A stretch of 64,000 bases of DNA from Colwellia sp. Arc7-D (GCF_003061515.1 NZ_CP028924.1:248001-312000); one strand, 5' to 3'. Positions 36,885-47,088 are shown, numbered from the stretch's first letter. Notes: generated by a model from the sequence alone, not told the origin. A program made the numbers and translations.

Positions 36885-38219
36885 TTAAAGACCTAACTTT
36901 AATGCGATATAAACGGCAACAATAATTGACCAGCAATACAACATTGACCTCATTGCAAGTTGATTCGTGAAGTTTATAGCGTAAGCAGGGTTTATTTTTA
37001 TTAATCTCATATGTGAAGCAATGGCCATCCCTAAGAAAATAAACAATATTAAAGTAAACATCCTACTTATAAAAAATCCGGTTATCATAAAGCCCATTAA
37101 AGAAAAAAATAACGTTTTATTAAGTAGTATTTCCGCTGCTTCATCAGCTGATCTTTCTATTTTTTCAATATCTTTTAATTTATTATTAACTATTTGATCT
37201 CGAATAATTAAATACCCCGTTAATACGGTGAAAATTAGCGCGCCACCCCAAAGGGAATAACCAGGTACCCCTAGTTCACCAGCAACATGTATATAGGAAT
37301 TATGTGCAACAAGCCCATGCTCTTCTAGAAATTGACCCATGCCAATACCCAAAATAGGATTGTGTAATAGCATGAGTACTCCGGCATACCAGGCTTCGAG
37401 GCGACCATCAGCAGAAGCATCTATATTGCTTTGCAGGGAAGCTACAACCGTTGCTGCTATTGGTGCAAGAACTGCGATGGCAATAAACAATTTTGGACCA
37501 GCGTTCATAACCACTAAATACACACCTATTAACGCGCCTGCACCTAAAGCTGTACCACGTGAACCCGTTAGGTATACACCATATAATAGTGCAGATAATG
37601 CAAGAAGCATTAATATTTTTGTAATAGGATTTCCTGTTTTAAAGAAATATATAACAAAGGGAATGTTCATTACTAAAAACATACCAATATCATTAGGATC
37701 GTTAAAAAATCCCAGGTAGGTTATACGTCGTTCACCTAAGCCTATATACCCAACAGAGAAAGTATCGAAAGCCCATCCAGCACCATTAATTCCAGTTTGT
37801 TGAACATGACCATTATGTACCATCAATAAAGCTGCAGCCAAGCAGATCATCATGAGTAAGTGTTGTCGTTTGATCGTAGTTATACAGTTTGAATATAAAA
37901 ATAGTGGAATTAATGCACTTATAAATATCCGTTCTGACTGTTCAATACCTATCATCCCAGAACCATTGAAAAAACCTGACATAATAATGAGAGGTACTAA
38001 TGCAAGAAGCATCCAATGTTGAGGCAATATTTTAAGAGGTCTTTGGGTTGCAAGCGTAGATACAAATGCAATAATTATAAAAACTTTAATCGTTATCCAC
38101 TCAATACTTACTAAAAACATTTCATGAGGTCGAATAAGTACAGATGCTGTATACAAAAATAAAAAGAAGAAAGCTAATCCAGAGTCATTCTCTACTGTTT
38201 TTGGGAAGTGACGGGCCAT
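36885..38219 (-). CDS. O-antigen ligase/polymerase family protein (Wzy-like)
   Basis: 444-residue polytopic membrane protein with about eleven TM helices. The large periplasmic loop contains HNPILGIGMGQFLEEHGLVAHNSYIH, the Wzy_C signature, preceded by LTGSRGTALGAG. It resembles the exosortase-A-associated O-ligase group (TIGR03097-like) seen in XrtA clusters. It probably polymerises or ligates the EPS repeat. It lies between the flippase gene (18 bases upstream) and the acyltransferase gene. Confidence 0.88.
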   Translation of the reverse strand: MARHFPKTVENDSGLAFFFLFLYTASVLIRPHEMFLVSIEWITIKVFIIIAFVSTLATQRPLKILPQHWMLLALVPLIIMSGFFNGSGMIGIEQSERIFISALIPLFLYSNCITTIKRQHLLMMICLAAALLMVHNGHVQQTGINGAGWAFDTFSVGYIGLGERRITYLGFFNDPNDIGMFLVMNIPFVIYFFKTGNPITKILMLLALSALLYGVYLTGSRGTALGAGALIGVYLVVMNAGPKLFIAIAVLAPIAATVVASLQSNIDASADGRLEAWYAGVLMLLHNPILGIGMGQFLEEHGLVAHNSYIHVAGELGVPGYSLWGGALIFTVLTGYLIIRDQIVNNKLKDIEKIERSADEAAEILLNKTLFFSLMGFMITGFFISRMFTLILFIFLGMAIASHMRLIKINPAYAINFTNQLAMRSMLYCWSIIVAVYIALKLGL

Positions 38220-38237
38220 ACCTTTAAAGTTCCTTTA

Positions 38238-39745
38238 TCAATTTTTTTTAAAGTTCGGAGGTATACGTTCAATAGCATAAGTTAGTAAAGTCTTTTTAAT
38301 GGCCTTATCAAGTAACAACACCCAACATATAAGTACAATAAAAGGCAAAGCTAACGTGGCGGATAATAAAAACTCTAACCAAGTATCAACAGTTAAATAA
38401 TCTAATAAATAGCTTCCGGCAATACCTAAAATAACGGTAATAAGCACCGATTTTGATAAACACAAATAAAGCCCGCGCATATTAAAATTATTGTATTTTT
38501 TAAACAATACTATTTTGGCAAAAATATTAAAAATAAAGCTGTTAAGAACAGCTCCTGCGGCCATACCGATAAGTCCAAATTTCAAGCCTAAAGCTATAGC
38601 TAAAGTAAGTCCTAAAACCACCGACGCAATAGTAATAACTGAGATATATTTATGATTCGCTTGTGCAAATAAAACTGTATTAGCGGATTTACTAAAAGTG
38701 GCAAACAAAGCTGAAATAACACCTAAGTACAATAGATTTACTGCGTATTCAAATTCTTGCCCAACCCATAAAAGGATAAAAACTTTACCAAAAATAAATA
38801 ACGATAAAAATAACACAGTTGAAGAAAATAAGTTAATAGTAGTCGTTTGATTGAAGAGCAACTCCATATTTTCGTTACGGGCAGCTTTTTTATTAAATAA
38901 AGGTGAAAAAACACCTGTTATCGAGCTAATGAATGCCGACGTATGCATAATTAAATTACTGGCAATACTCGTTAACGTTAAAGATGGTAAATCGAATAGT
39001 TGCGTAATAATTATTGGTTGTGATTTATTGCCAATAGTATTAGCAATACCATTAATAACCAAGTGTTTTGAATAGGAAAATAAATCGATTATTTCTTTTT
39101 TACTGGCGAGTTTAAGGCTAAACCTGAGGTCGGGAAATAATCGCTTAGCATAATAAATTTTTAGGGTGTTGGTTAATATATCGCTGGCGAGTGTTGCGAC
39201 AACAGCACCCCAAATATTTAAATCTGACAAAAGTAAAAATACCAAAACTGCTTTTACTAACGCGTTTAACGACGATATGTTTGCATCAATATCGAAACGT
39301 AACATACCGGAAAAAAAACCATGAAAAGGGTTCATCATAAAACCCATAACACTTTGACTGACAGCACGAGTAAAATGTCGACTAAGGTAATTTGGTCTAT
39401 GCCTTCGACACCAAAAATAGCTGGTACTGTGGTTAAGCCAACTAAGGTTAAAACAGATAAGCCACCTAAAACCGTAAAAAGTACCAAGCCCGTTGAAAAA
39501 ATTACATTCACGCGTTTTTTATCATTTAGCTCTAAAGCTTGTACTATTTGGCGCTGTATCGCTTGCGGAAAACCTAGGTCAACAACATTAAACCAGCCTA
39601 ATATGGATAAAATTAACAGCCATAAACCATAGTGCGTACTGCCTAATTCATTAATAAAAAAGGGCGTAAGTAAAAAAGACGTTATTACGACAATTCCACG
39701 TTCAAGAAACCGAAATAGCGAGCTAGTAAGTAATTGTTTTTTCAT
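38238..39745 (-). pseudogene. Polysaccharide flippase (Wzx/MATE-like) with a frameshift
   Basis: Two adjoining frames make one flippase. 39745-39335 encodes the N-terminal third (LERGIVVITSFLLTPFFINELG, then WFNVVDLGFPQAIQRQ). 39347-38238 encodes the rest (RFDIDANISSLNALVKAVLV to the end), about 500 residues together with ~12 TM helices. The break is a one-base loss in an A run (minus strand; plus-strand TTT at 39353-39355). With one A added the reading VLSVKSVMGFMMN runs through. Either a real mutation, slippage-based recovery, or a sequencing error. No other intact Wzx is visible in the window. Confidence 0.85.
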
Positions 39746-39842
39746 TGAATGGTATAGTAGCTTTTGTCAGATAATTATAAGGAAAAAGAAAGTTAATGCG
39801 CTAGCTGACTTCAATTTTTATAGTAATAAGTGTTTATAACAT

Positions 39843-40934
39843 TTATTTGCCGATAAATGGTGAAAAAAATAGGCGAACGAGCTTATTAAAAGCCTTACTA
39901 AAAAACAACTTTATTGGACTTTTAACAACCGTAATCGATAACATAGCACGAGAATCCGCATTAAATTTTGCTTTATAGCTATTGTTTACACCACCCATCA
40001 TAAAGTCGTAATTATTTTTAGGACAATGAGTTATCGACCAATAGTGTAGAAATAGGCCAGGTGACAATTTTGCATAATTTTGTTCGTCCCAACCACTTTG
40101 ATAAAAGTGGTAAGTATCATCGGTAACTAAATAATAGTGAATGGCGATAGGTTGCTCACCAATAAAAACCGCGCTCATTGCTATTTTTCTGCTGTTTTTT
40201 TCACGTAATGCTTTATGGAATTCATTAAATTCAGTGGCAGCGAACGCACCTATTTTGCCTTTATTTTGCCAACGACTTTGATGATAGCTTTTTAGTAACT
40301 CCCATGTGTTGTCGTATTCTTTGACATTAAGCCAGCGAGCAGTTGCACTAAGTTTAGTCAATTGGTTTTTGCAGCGATTAATACGCGAACGGGTATTTTT
40401 ACTTAACTGTGCTAATTGCCATTGAGTATTTTTAACCTTGTATTGTGCAAAGTGCTGCTGGGTTAAATTACCTGTAATATGTGGCATTATTTTAGCTAAA
40501 TGTGAATCGTTGAAAACTGCTTTAACGACGCATTGATCAAAATTTAATTTGTTTATTTCCTTAATAAGCAAAGGATAAATAGTGTGCTCATAACCTGGCT
40601 CTATGTATACATCTAAATACTCAAGCGCGACTTCAGTATGTTCAGGTTCCCCTTGCCCAACTAAATATAGTGTTTTGGTAAAGGGAAAGAATTTACTTTT
40701 TTCTATGAAAAAGGGTACTAAACAAATTAATTTATCGGCTTGGTAATAAGCGAAAGATTGTATCTCCCATTGCTTTTGCCAATAACAACTATACCAAGTG
40801 TTTAGTAAGTCACAGGGGCCAAATAGGGGGGAAGGAGGATTTAGGCTTTTAAACTTAGACAGTAAAGGAATTAACTGGTCATATTTTGTGATTAACGTTA
40901 AATTGATATTATTGTGGTTAATCATAGCTGTCAT
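39843..40934 (-). CDS. FemAB-like GNAT acyltransferase
   Basis: 363-residue protein of the Acetyltransf_6/FemAB-like group. The typical features are SRINRCKNQLTKL, a basic linker, the QSRWQNKGKIGAF acceptor-side segment, IAIHYYLVTDDTYHFYQSGWDE and SPGLFLHYWSI. Such proteins are constant companions of XrtA and other EPS loci and transfer an acyl or aminoacyl group to a sugar, though the exact reaction is unproven. The start is MTAM or MIN four residues later. It begins ~97 bases upstream of the flippase gene on the same strand. Confidence 0.87.
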   Translation of the reverse strand: MTAMINHNNINLTLITKYDQLIPLLSKFKSLNPPSPLFGPCDLLNTWYSCYWQKQWEIQSFAYYQADKLICLVPFFIEKSKFFPFTKTLYLVGQGEPEHTEVALEYLDVYIEPGYEHTIYPLLIKEINKLNFDQCVVKAVFNDSHLAKIMPHITGNLTQQHFAQYKVKNTQWQLAQLSKNTRSRINRCKNQLTKLSATARWLNVKEYDNTWELLKSYHQSRWQNKGKIGAFAATEFNEFHKALREKNSRKIAMSAVFIGEQPIAIHYYLVTDDTYHFYQSGWDEQNYAKLSPGLFLHYWSITHCPKNNYDFMMGGVNNSYKAKFNADSRAMLSITVVKSPIKLFFSKAFNKLVRLFFSPFIGK

Positions 40935-41452
40935 ATGTTTCGTATCTTACGTAAATTGAACGCCTCTTCGCAGAGAGGTGTTTTTTGTACTGGCTTAAAT
41001 GTTTAGTTTGTCAGTATATTTAATGCTGTTTATTTCAATAAGTTGTTTTAATCATAGTTAACAGATAAATAAGGAAAGAAGGCAGCACTATATCAGTTCC
41101 ACGGATCGATATTAATAACTATTAATTTGATATTGCTATTCTTGAGTTAGATTGTGCTCATAATTGTACTTTCAGTAAATCAGTTGTTTTAATAATATGA
41201 CTATATTCTTCATTATTTATTCTGTATATAATGTGTATAACTATATATTTAATAAAACTAATGTCAATTGTGGGCCAAAGTTGAAGACTCATTTATTGTT
41301 CTCATATTAATCCTGTAGTTTGGGGCTGGGTATTCACTACCGTTGTATAGAAACAATTGATTTGAATAATATTATTGGAAGTAGAGCTATATGGTACTTT
41401 CATGTACTCGTTAAATTTTAAGTGCTCTTCGTTGCTGTAGAGAAAATTATGG
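40935..41452. other. 518-bp non-coding stretch between FemAB-like gene and fdtA
   Basis: Divergent intergenic region, AT-rich. It holds a terminator-like hairpin on the plus strand near its left end (see 40960-40986) and must contain the promoters of the minus-strand acyltransferase gene and the plus-strand fdtA operon. No open frame, repeat family or ops/JUMPstart element was recognised. Confidence 0.45.
40960..40986 (+). terminator. Orphan intrinsic terminator on the plus strand
   Basis: ACGCCTCT (40960-40967) pairs with AGAGGTGT (40974-40981) with one G-U, followed by six T (40981-40986). No plus-strand gene ends near it; it lies just before the start of the minus-strand FemAB-like gene. 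It may end an antisense or small transcript, or be left over from a lost gene. Confidence 0.65.
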
Positions 41453-41866
41453 ATGCTAAAGATGGATATTAAACTGATACAGTTCCAAAGTCATGGGGAT
41501 GAAAGAGGGGCACTAGTCTCACTTGAAGAAGATAAAAATATACCCTTTGAAATTAAGAGGGTTTATTACATGTTTAACACTAGCAAAGATGTTCGGCGAG
41601 GTTTTCATGCTCACCGAAAACTGAAGCAATTAGCGATCGTCGTGAAAGGTTCTTGTCGATTTATGTTAGATAATGGTAAAGAAAAAATTGAAGTACCATT
41701 GGATAAACCATCACAAGGCCTTTTTATTGACTCTCTTGTGTGGCGTGAAATGTTCGACTTTTCAGATGATTGTGTGCTTGTTGTTTTGGCTGACGCAATT
41801 TATGATGAAACCGATTATGTGCGCAATTATGATGAATTTATAAAGTTGGCTAATAATGATTCATAA
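41453..41866 (+). CDS. fdtA: dTDP-4-oxo-6-deoxyglucose 3,4-ketoisomerase (FdtA/QdtA-like)
   Basis: Small cupin enzyme of ~135 residues that converts dTDP-4-oxo-6-deoxyglucose to the 3-oxo sugar on the way to Fuc3NAc or Qui3NAc. Key features are [21 protein letters not shown] and [18 protein letters not shown] with the catalytic His pair. FdtA (galacto) and QdtA (gluco) cannot be told apart by eye. The first ATG of the frame is at 41453, but ATG 41462 (MDIKLIQF) fits the family start better. It overlaps fdtC by 11 bases. Confidence 0.88.
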   Translation: MLKMDIKLIQFQSHGDERGALVSLEEDKNIPFEIKRVYYMFNTSKDVRRGFHAHRKLKQLAIVVKGSCRFMLDNGKEKIEVPLDKPSQGLFIDSLVWREMFDFSDDCVLVVLADAIYDETDYVRNYDEFIKLANNDS

Positions 41867-42305
41867 GTTGGCAGATGTTCAATCATTAAATATTGGCAAG
41901 GGTACAAATGTTTGGCAATTTTGTATTGTTCTTCCAAATGCTCTTATAGGTGATAATTGCAATATTTGTTCCCATTGTTTAATTGAGAACGATGTTGCTG
42001 TTGGCAATAATGTTACCGTTAAAAGTGGCGTTCAGCTTTGGGATGGGATCAAGTTGGAAAATGATGTGTTCATTGGTCCCAATGTAACTTTTACTAATGA
42101 TAAAACCCCTAGGTCAAAACAGTATCCTAATGAATTTTTAAAAACATTGGTTAAACAGGGAGCATCTATTGGGGCTAATGCAACAATTCTCCCGGGTATA
42201 ACCATAGGTGAATTTGCCATGATAGGGGCTGGTGCAGTTGTTACTAAAGACGTTAAAGCGCACTCACTTGTTGTTGGTAACCCTGCTAAAGAGGTAATAA
42301 AATGA
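41856..42305 (+). CDS. fdtC: dTDP-3-amino-3,6-dideoxyhexose N-acetyltransferase (FdtC-like)
   Basis: 149-residue left-handed beta-helix acyltransferase: [41 protein letters not shown] and [20 protein letters not shown]. The latter two are signatures of WxcM/FdtC/QdtC-type sugar N-acetyltransferases. It acetylates the amino group introduced by the next gene product. It overlaps fdtA by 11 bases and fdtB by 4 bases (ATGA), so the three genes are one translational unit. Confidence 0.9.
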   Translation: MIHKLADVQSLNIGKGTNVWQFCIVLPNALIGDNCNICSHCLIENDVAVGNNVTVKSGVQLWDGIKLENDVFIGPNVTFTNDKTPRSKQYPNEFLKTLVKQGASIGANATILPGITIGEFAMIGAGAVVTKDVKAHSLVVGNPAKEVIK

Positions 42306-43402
42306 TCCCATTTTTAGATTTAAAAAAAATTAATAGCCAATACCAAGAAGAACTAAAAGAAGCATGTGCAAGAGTTATAGATTCGGGTTGGTATATTTTA
42401 GGGAGTGAAGTTAAAGCGTTTGAAAAAGAGTTTGCGAAGTATTGTGACAGTAATCATTGTTTAGGTGTTGCAAATGGTTTAGATGCTTTGATTTTAATTT
42501 TTAGAGCGTATATCGAAATGGGAGTGATGAAAAAAGGTGACGAAGTAATAGTACCTTCAAATACCTACATTGCATCGATATTAGCGATATCAGAGAATGG
42601 TTTGGTGCCAGTGTTAGTTGAACCCAATCAATACACTTACAATCTTGATCATGCCTTAATAGAAGAAAAGTTAACTGAGAAGACCAAGGCTATATTAACC
42701 GTTCATCTATACGGGCAAGTAAATGATATGGATGAAATTAATGCTATAGCGAAAAAACACAACCTTAAAGTGATTGAAGATTGTGCGCAAGCACATGGTG
42801 CACTTTATAAAGGCCGTAAGGTAGGCAGCTTAGGTGATGCTGCAGGGTTTAGCTTTTATCCCGGGAAAAATCTGGGAGCTTTAGGCGATGCAGGAGCAGT
42901 AACCACCAGTGATATAGAATTAGTTAATACCATATCTGCATTAAGGAACTACGGTTCTCATGAAAAATACAAAAACATTTATAAAGGTATCAATAGTCGG
43001 TTAGATGAAATGCAAGCAGCTATGCTAAGAGTTAAATTAAAGCATTTAGATCCTGAAATTTCTCTGAGACGAGACGTGGCTTTTGCTTACAAAAATGGCA
43101 TAAAAAATCCATTGTTGATCTTACCTAATATAAACGACATGCAATCCCACGTATGGCATTTATTTGTTATTAGGAGTAGTGAGCGTAAACGATTGGCTGC
43201 TTACATGTTGGAGAATGACATCGAGTCTTTAGTGCATTATCCGATCCCTCCCCACCAGCAAGATGCTTATAAAGAATGGAACAAGACCGTTTGGCCTGTT
43301 TCTGAACTCTTACATCAGGAAGTATTAAGTATCCCATTAAGTCCGGTAATGCTAAAAAAAGAAGTTATTAGAGTAATAGAAGTACTAAATAACTTCCAAT
43401 AA
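42302..43402 (+). CDS. fdtB: dTDP-3-oxo-6-deoxyhexose aminotransferase (FdtB-like)
   Basis: PLP-dependent sugar aminotransferase of the DegT/DnrJ/EryC1 family, 366 residues. The PLP lysine is Lys-189 in [15 protein letters not shown], with the cofactor contacts EDCAQAHGA (160-163) and a C-terminal HVWHLFVIR. Together with FdtA and FdtC it makes a dTDP-3-acetamido-3,6-dideoxyhexose. RmlA and RmlB, which supply the precursor, are not in this window and must be encoded elsewhere. Confidence 0.92.
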   Translation: MIPFLDLKKINSQYQEELKEACARVIDSGWYILGSEVKAFEKEFAKYCDSNHCLGVANGLDALILIFRAYIEMGVMKKGDEVIVPSNTYIASILAISENGLVPVLVEPNQYTYNLDHALIEEKLTEKTKAILTVHLYGQVNDMDEINAIAKKHNLKVIEDCAQAHGALYKGRKVGSLGDAAGFSFYPGKNLGALGDAGAVTTSDIELVNTISALRNYGSHEKYKNIYKGINSRLDEMQAAMLRVKLKHLDPEISLRRDVAFAYKNGIKNPLLILPNINDMQSHVWHLFVIRSSERKRLAAYMLENDIESLVHYPIPPHQQDAYKEWNKTVWPVSELLHQEVLSIPLSPVMLKKEVIRVIEVLNNFQ

Positions 43403-43433
43403 AGATGGTAATTCAATAAGGGGCGATAGTAAG

Positions 43434-44399
43434 TTGAATAGTTTAGAAAAAAATAATAAACCATTAGTTTCATTAATATTATTACTATATAAGCATGAAC
43501 CTTATGTAAAGGAAGCTATTAAAGGAGTTATGGAGCAAGATTATTCGAACATAGAGTTTATTATTTCTGATGACCACTCTCCAGATTCTACTTTTGATCT
43601 TGCTAAAGAGGAAATTAAACAATATCAAGGTAATAAAACTATACTGTTAAACAAAAATGATACTAATATGGGGTTAGTTCCTCATTTAAATAAACTGCTT
43701 AAAATAGCTAAAGGCGATATTATCTTACTTGCTGCGGGTGATGATATATCATTTCCTAACAGGGTTAGCAGAACAGTTGAAATAATGGGCGATTCTGAAG
43801 TTTCCTTTGTATCATTCAATGACCAACGAATTGATGAAAAAGGCAATATAACATCAAGTGGAACACGAGTTGGGTATGAAGGATTAAAACTGTTTACACT
43901 TGAGGAATACTTATCAGGTAAAAGAATACCCTTCAGTGGTGCATCGCGCGGCTTTCGGAGAGTACTATATGATTATTATGGTGATCTCAATAAAGAATGC
44001 CCAACAGAGGATACGCCCTATATTATAAGAGGCCTACTAACAGGCAAGGCAGCTATTTCATCAGAAATAGCGATAAAGTATAGGGTTCATGGTGAGAATC
44101 TTTCTGGGCCAAAATACCTTCCATATATGAATATAAGTCATATTTCTAATCAGTATCTTGCTGATTTGGGTGTAGCTTTAGAAAAAGGGATTGTAGATAA
44201 AGCATTAAGCGAAAAGTTACAGTCTTGGGTTGCAACAAACCATTCTAGAAGGGTCAAATCAAATTTGCGTAACCAATTATCAATCAAAAAATACACTTTT
44301 AATTTTTTCATAAACAACATTTTATATGATAGGAATTTTTCGATAAAAGAAAAGTGCATCTTGTTGATAAAATGTATTATGAAAAAAATATATATTTAA
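43434..44399 (+). CDS. Glycosyltransferase family 2
   Basis: 321-residue GT2: VSLILLLYKHEPYVKEAIKGV, SDDHSPDSTFD and LLAAGDDISFP as the metal-binding region. It has no TM segments. The start is TTG at 43434, preceded by AAGGGG at 43418-43423. It follows fdtB by 31 bases, so it may transfer the Fuc3NAc/Qui3NAc residue made by the preceding genes. AT-rich. Confidence 0.87.
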   Translation: MNSLEKNNKPLVSLILLLYKHEPYVKEAIKGVMEQDYSNIEFIISDDHSPDSTFDLAKEEIKQYQGNKTILLNKNDTNMGLVPHLNKLLKIAKGDIILLAAGDDISFPNRVSRTVEIMGDSEVSFVSFNDQRIDEKGNITSSGTRVGYEGLKLFTLEEYLSGKRIPFSGASRGFRRVLYDYYGDLNKECPTEDTPYIIRGLLTGKAAISSEIAIKYRVHGENLSGPKYLPYMNISHISNQYLADLGVALEKGIVDKALSEKLQSWVATNHSRRVKSNLRNQLSIKKYTFNFFINNILYDRNFSIKEKCILLIKCIMKKIYI

Positions 44400-44482
44400 G
44401 GTGTTGTCAATATTTAAGTATATCTAGATGAGCTCATTTAAAGACTTGAAGTTTATAGTAACTTGGAATTAAAGGTTAGATT

Positions 44483-45319
44483 ATGGAATTTTTGACTAAA
44501 GTACAAAGAAAAAGTACTAAGCTGTTAATAAGGGCAAAGGCTAGCGTATATAATAATGGCGTTAACGCTTTTTGGTGGACAGGAAGAGTTAATTTTGGCG
44601 ATTTATTTACTCCTGAATTGTTTCAGCATTACGGTGTTACCGCCCTTGAGTCTAAACCTGAAAAATCTGAAATTGTTGGTGTAGGTAGTTTATTTGGAAT
44701 GATACCACCAAATTTTCAAGGTGTTTTTCTTGGTACAGGGCTTATGAAAAATGAAAAAATGCATTTTGAGAAAGCCTCTTTTGCCGCTGTTAGAGGTGAA
44801 TTCACAAGAAGTAATCTTGGTTTATCTAATGCTACACCTTTAGGTGACTTTGGTTTACTAGCTAACAAATTAATAATCAAAAAGGTAATGATAAAAAAAT
44901 ACGCTGTTGGTTTTGTTCCTCATTATGTTGATCAAGGGCACCCTTGGTTAAACACTATGCAAAAGTACCTAGGCGATGATAAATGTACAGTAATAGATGT
45001 TAGGGATTCTGCTCAAAATGTTACAAAACAGATTGCAGAGTGCGAGTTAATACTTTCATCATCTTTACATGGTATTATCGTTGCTGATTCTTTAAATATT
45101 CCAAATGTTTGGATTGAGTTATCTAGTAAAGTTATTGGAGATGGTTTTAAATTTAGAGATTATAATACTGCGATTGATTATGAGCAAGCTGCTTTAAAAA
45201 TTGAAGAAAAAACAAAGTTTTCTGATATTACCAGCTTTATATCTGACAAGAGTGAAGAAAAAATTAAAGACAAAATAATTGAATTAGAAAGTATAATCGT
45301 TCAATTGCTAGATAAATGA
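44483..45319 (+). CDS. Polysaccharide pyruvyl transferase family protein (short form)
   Basis: 278 residues, shorter than the 400-residue paralogue at 34549. WWTGRVNFGDLFTPELFQHYG, VGVGSLFGMIP and CELILSSSLHGIIVADSLNIPNVW are characteristic of the family; the SSSLHG motif is the counterpart of SARLHQ. It probably adds a pyruvyl ketal or acts as the related glycosyltransferase-like member. It is the last gene of the plus-strand fdt operon. Confidence 0.87.
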   Translation: MEFLTKVQRKSTKLLIRAKASVYNNGVNAFWWTGRVNFGDLFTPELFQHYGVTALESKPEKSEIVGVGSLFGMIPPNFQGVFLGTGLMKNEKMHFEKASFAAVRGEFTRSNLGLSNATPLGDFGLLANKLIIKKVMIKKYAVGFVPHYVDQGHPWLNTMQKYLGDDKCTVIDVRDSAQNVTKQIAECELILSSSLHGIIVADSLNIPNVWIELSSKVIGDGFKFRDYNTAIDYEQAALKIEEKTKFSDITSFISDKSEEKIKDKIIELESIIVQLLDK

Positions 45320-45354
45320 AATTATTGGCATCATGAAAGCAGATTAAATATTGT

Positions 45355-45376
45355 AAAGGGGTAACCCAACCCCTTT
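45355..45376. terminator. Hairpin between convergent EPS genes
   Basis: AAAGGGGT (45355-45362) and ACCCCTTT (45369-45376) pair perfectly around a 6-base loop. There is no long T run, but the position between the ends of two convergent operons suggests a weak bidirectional terminator. Confidence 0.5.
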
Positions 45377-45419
45377 AAGTGGCTAGTTAGCCTATAAGGA
45401 AAGAGCTATTGTGATAGTT

Positions 45420-46235
45420 TTATCTTAAATGTGGATTCGTTAATGATATAACTTTCCCTATGGTAAACAAAATTTTTCTTTCAAGTCCTTGTGATTTACC
45501 CCCAGCAGTCATAAAAGCCCTATATAAAAAAAGTGTTCTCGCGCCATCGTACCTTTTGTATATATGATAATTCTTTTTAAATAGCTGGAGGTTACCTTTT
45601 AATATATTTCTGCCATTTGACGTTATGTTACCGTGATTCATCCGTCTCACCTTTATTAAAGGTTGGTTTACAAAACCTATTTTGTAACCTTGTTCTAGAA
45701 TTCTGATGGTTAAATCATGGTCTTCAGAGCACTTTAATTGTGTGTCAAAATAGTTTACTTGCTCTAATGCCGATTTTTTTATTAATAATGAAGGAGGGGT
45801 TACGTAGCTTATCTCTATGGCTTCACTTAGTTGTAAATCATAAGGCTTGTCAATAAAAGTTGCAATATCACCTTCTTGGTTAAACGTTGTTACGCCTGTG
45901 TGGCAAGCTGAAAATATAGTGTTTTCAGACATAAATTTAACTTGCTGCTCTAATTTCGATGGTTGCCATATATCGTCGGCGTCACAAAAGGCTATCCATT
46001 CTGAAGTTACCAGCTTTATTGCGATATTTCGAGCTGCTGAAGGGCCTTGGTTTTTTTCTAAGTTGATTATTTTAATGCCATTAAAGTTACTTAAAAACTC
46101 TTCCGCTTCATGACCACCACCATCATTTATAACAATAATTTGTTGCACGTTATATGTTTGCCGCGCTATCGATAGTAAGGTTTCGGCGAAAAAGTCGAAA
46201 CCATTAAAGAAAGGGATAATAACGCTAATATTCAT
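45420..46235 (-). CDS. Glycosyltransferase family 2
   Basis: 271-residue GT2 with ISVIIPFFNGFDFFAETLLSI, INDGGGHEAEEFL, GPSAARNIAIKL and the metal motif CDADDIW. It is a close relative in layout of the GT2 encoded just upstream (46249-47088); both share TPPSLLIKK/TPPSVMIKK and the SEDHDL/TEDYEL motif. It is the last gene of the operon 49279 to 45420, 13 bases after its neighbour. Confidence 0.9.
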   Translation of the reverse strand: MNISVIIPFFNGFDFFAETLLSIARQTYNVQQIIVINDGGGHEAEEFLSNFNGIKIINLEKNQGPSAARNIAIKLVTSEWIAFCDADDIWQPSKLEQQVKFMSENTIFSACHTGVTTFNQEGDIATFIDKPYDLQLSEAIEISYVTPPSLLIKKSALEQVNYFDTQLKCSEDHDLTIRILEQGYKIGFVNQPLIKVRRMNHGNITSNGRNILKGNLQLFKKNYHIYKRYDGARTLFLYRAFMTAGGKSQGLERKILFTIGKVISLTNPHLR

Positions 46236-46248
46236 GACAACTAATTAC

Positions 46249-47088
46249 TTAATTAAACAACGCTGGTTTTGGTAATATTAATTTTAATATGCGGGCAATT
46301 AATATAAGCAACTTACCAAATATTTTACCTTGTTTGTAACCCGTTTTTTCAATGTAATTAACAATGCAGTAGTAATAACCTAGTATTCCAATCTCATTAA
46401 CATAATTTTTTTTGTAACGTTGGACTACGCCAACATGCCCCTTAAAAAAACCTTTCCAATTAGAAGATATTTTATCATTCGTTCCAAGTCTTACATGCGT
46501 AAGTGCCTCAGGGATGAAATGAATAAGGTGTCCTTGAGTTATTAGCCTCATTGATAATTCGTAATCTTCAGTTTGTCTAAATGTTGGGTCAAATCCACCA
46601 ATATCTTCAAAGACTTGTTTTTTTATCATTACACTTGGTGGGGTAACATGGCTGTTTTTAATTAAATGCGTAAATAATAGATTAAGTGGTTTTTTTATGT
46701 ATGTTTTTTCTGTTTGGTCAGGATAAAACACTCTGCAACCAGTATGTGTTAATGAAACCTCTGGATGATTTTGCATGTAATTATATTGTTTTTCTAATTT
46801 GTCGACACTCCAATAATCGTCACTGTCTAAAAATGCAATATATTCACCTTTAGCTGCTTTAACGCCAATGTTTCTGGCTTTTGATACTCCTACATTTTTT
46901 TCTAATGCAATGATGGTAATTTGAGGTTCGTATTGTTTTAAAAACTCAATTGCGTCACCGCCAGAGCAATCATCAACCACAATAATTTCGAGAGGTTTGA
47001 GTGTTTGGGCAAATACAGATTGTATTGTTTCATCGAATATTTTTTGTCGCTTAAAAAAGGGGATAACTACGCTTATTGTATTTGCCAT
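46249..47088 (-). CDS. Glycosyltransferase family 2
   Basis: 279-residue GT2: ISVVIPFFKRQKIFDETIQSV, VVDDCSGGDAIEF, GVSKARNIGVKAAKGEYIAF and LDSDDYW. Related in sequence to the next gene downstream, so the pair may have arisen by an older duplication. Its ATG follows the stop of the upstream GT2 without a gap (47088/47089). Confidence 0.9.
   Translation of the reverse strand: MANTISVVIPFFKRQKIFDETIQSVFAQTLKPLEIIVVDDCSGGDAIEFLKQYEPQITIIALEKNVGVSKARNIGVKAAKGEYIAFLDSDDYWSVDKLEKQYNYMQNHPEVSLTHTGCRVFYPDQTEKTYIKKPLNLLFTHLIKNSHVTPPSVMIKKQVFEDIGGFDPTFRQTEDYELSMRLITQGHLIHFIPEALTHVRLGTNDKISSNWKGFFKGHVGVVQRYKKNYVNEIGILGYYYCIVNYIEKTGYKQGKIFGKLLILIARILKLILPKPALFN

Noticed and set aside
36883..36936. Longer start for the O-acyltransferase gene
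   Set aside because: It would overlap the polymerase gene by 52 bases and add residues unlike the family; TTG at 36882 fits the gene spacing better, though with a weak ribosome-binding site.
43418..43433. ops/JUMPstart-like GGGGCGATAGTAAG before the GT2 gene
   Set aside because: It resembles the RfaH ops element only partly, lies inside an operon rather than in a 5' leader, and the AAGGGG part is more simply a ribosome-binding site.
45326..45341. Sigma-54-like TGGCA-N8-AGCA
   Set aside because: The spacing is right, but the TT of the -12 element is AA and it would transcribe antisense to the ends of minus-strand genes. Most likely chance.
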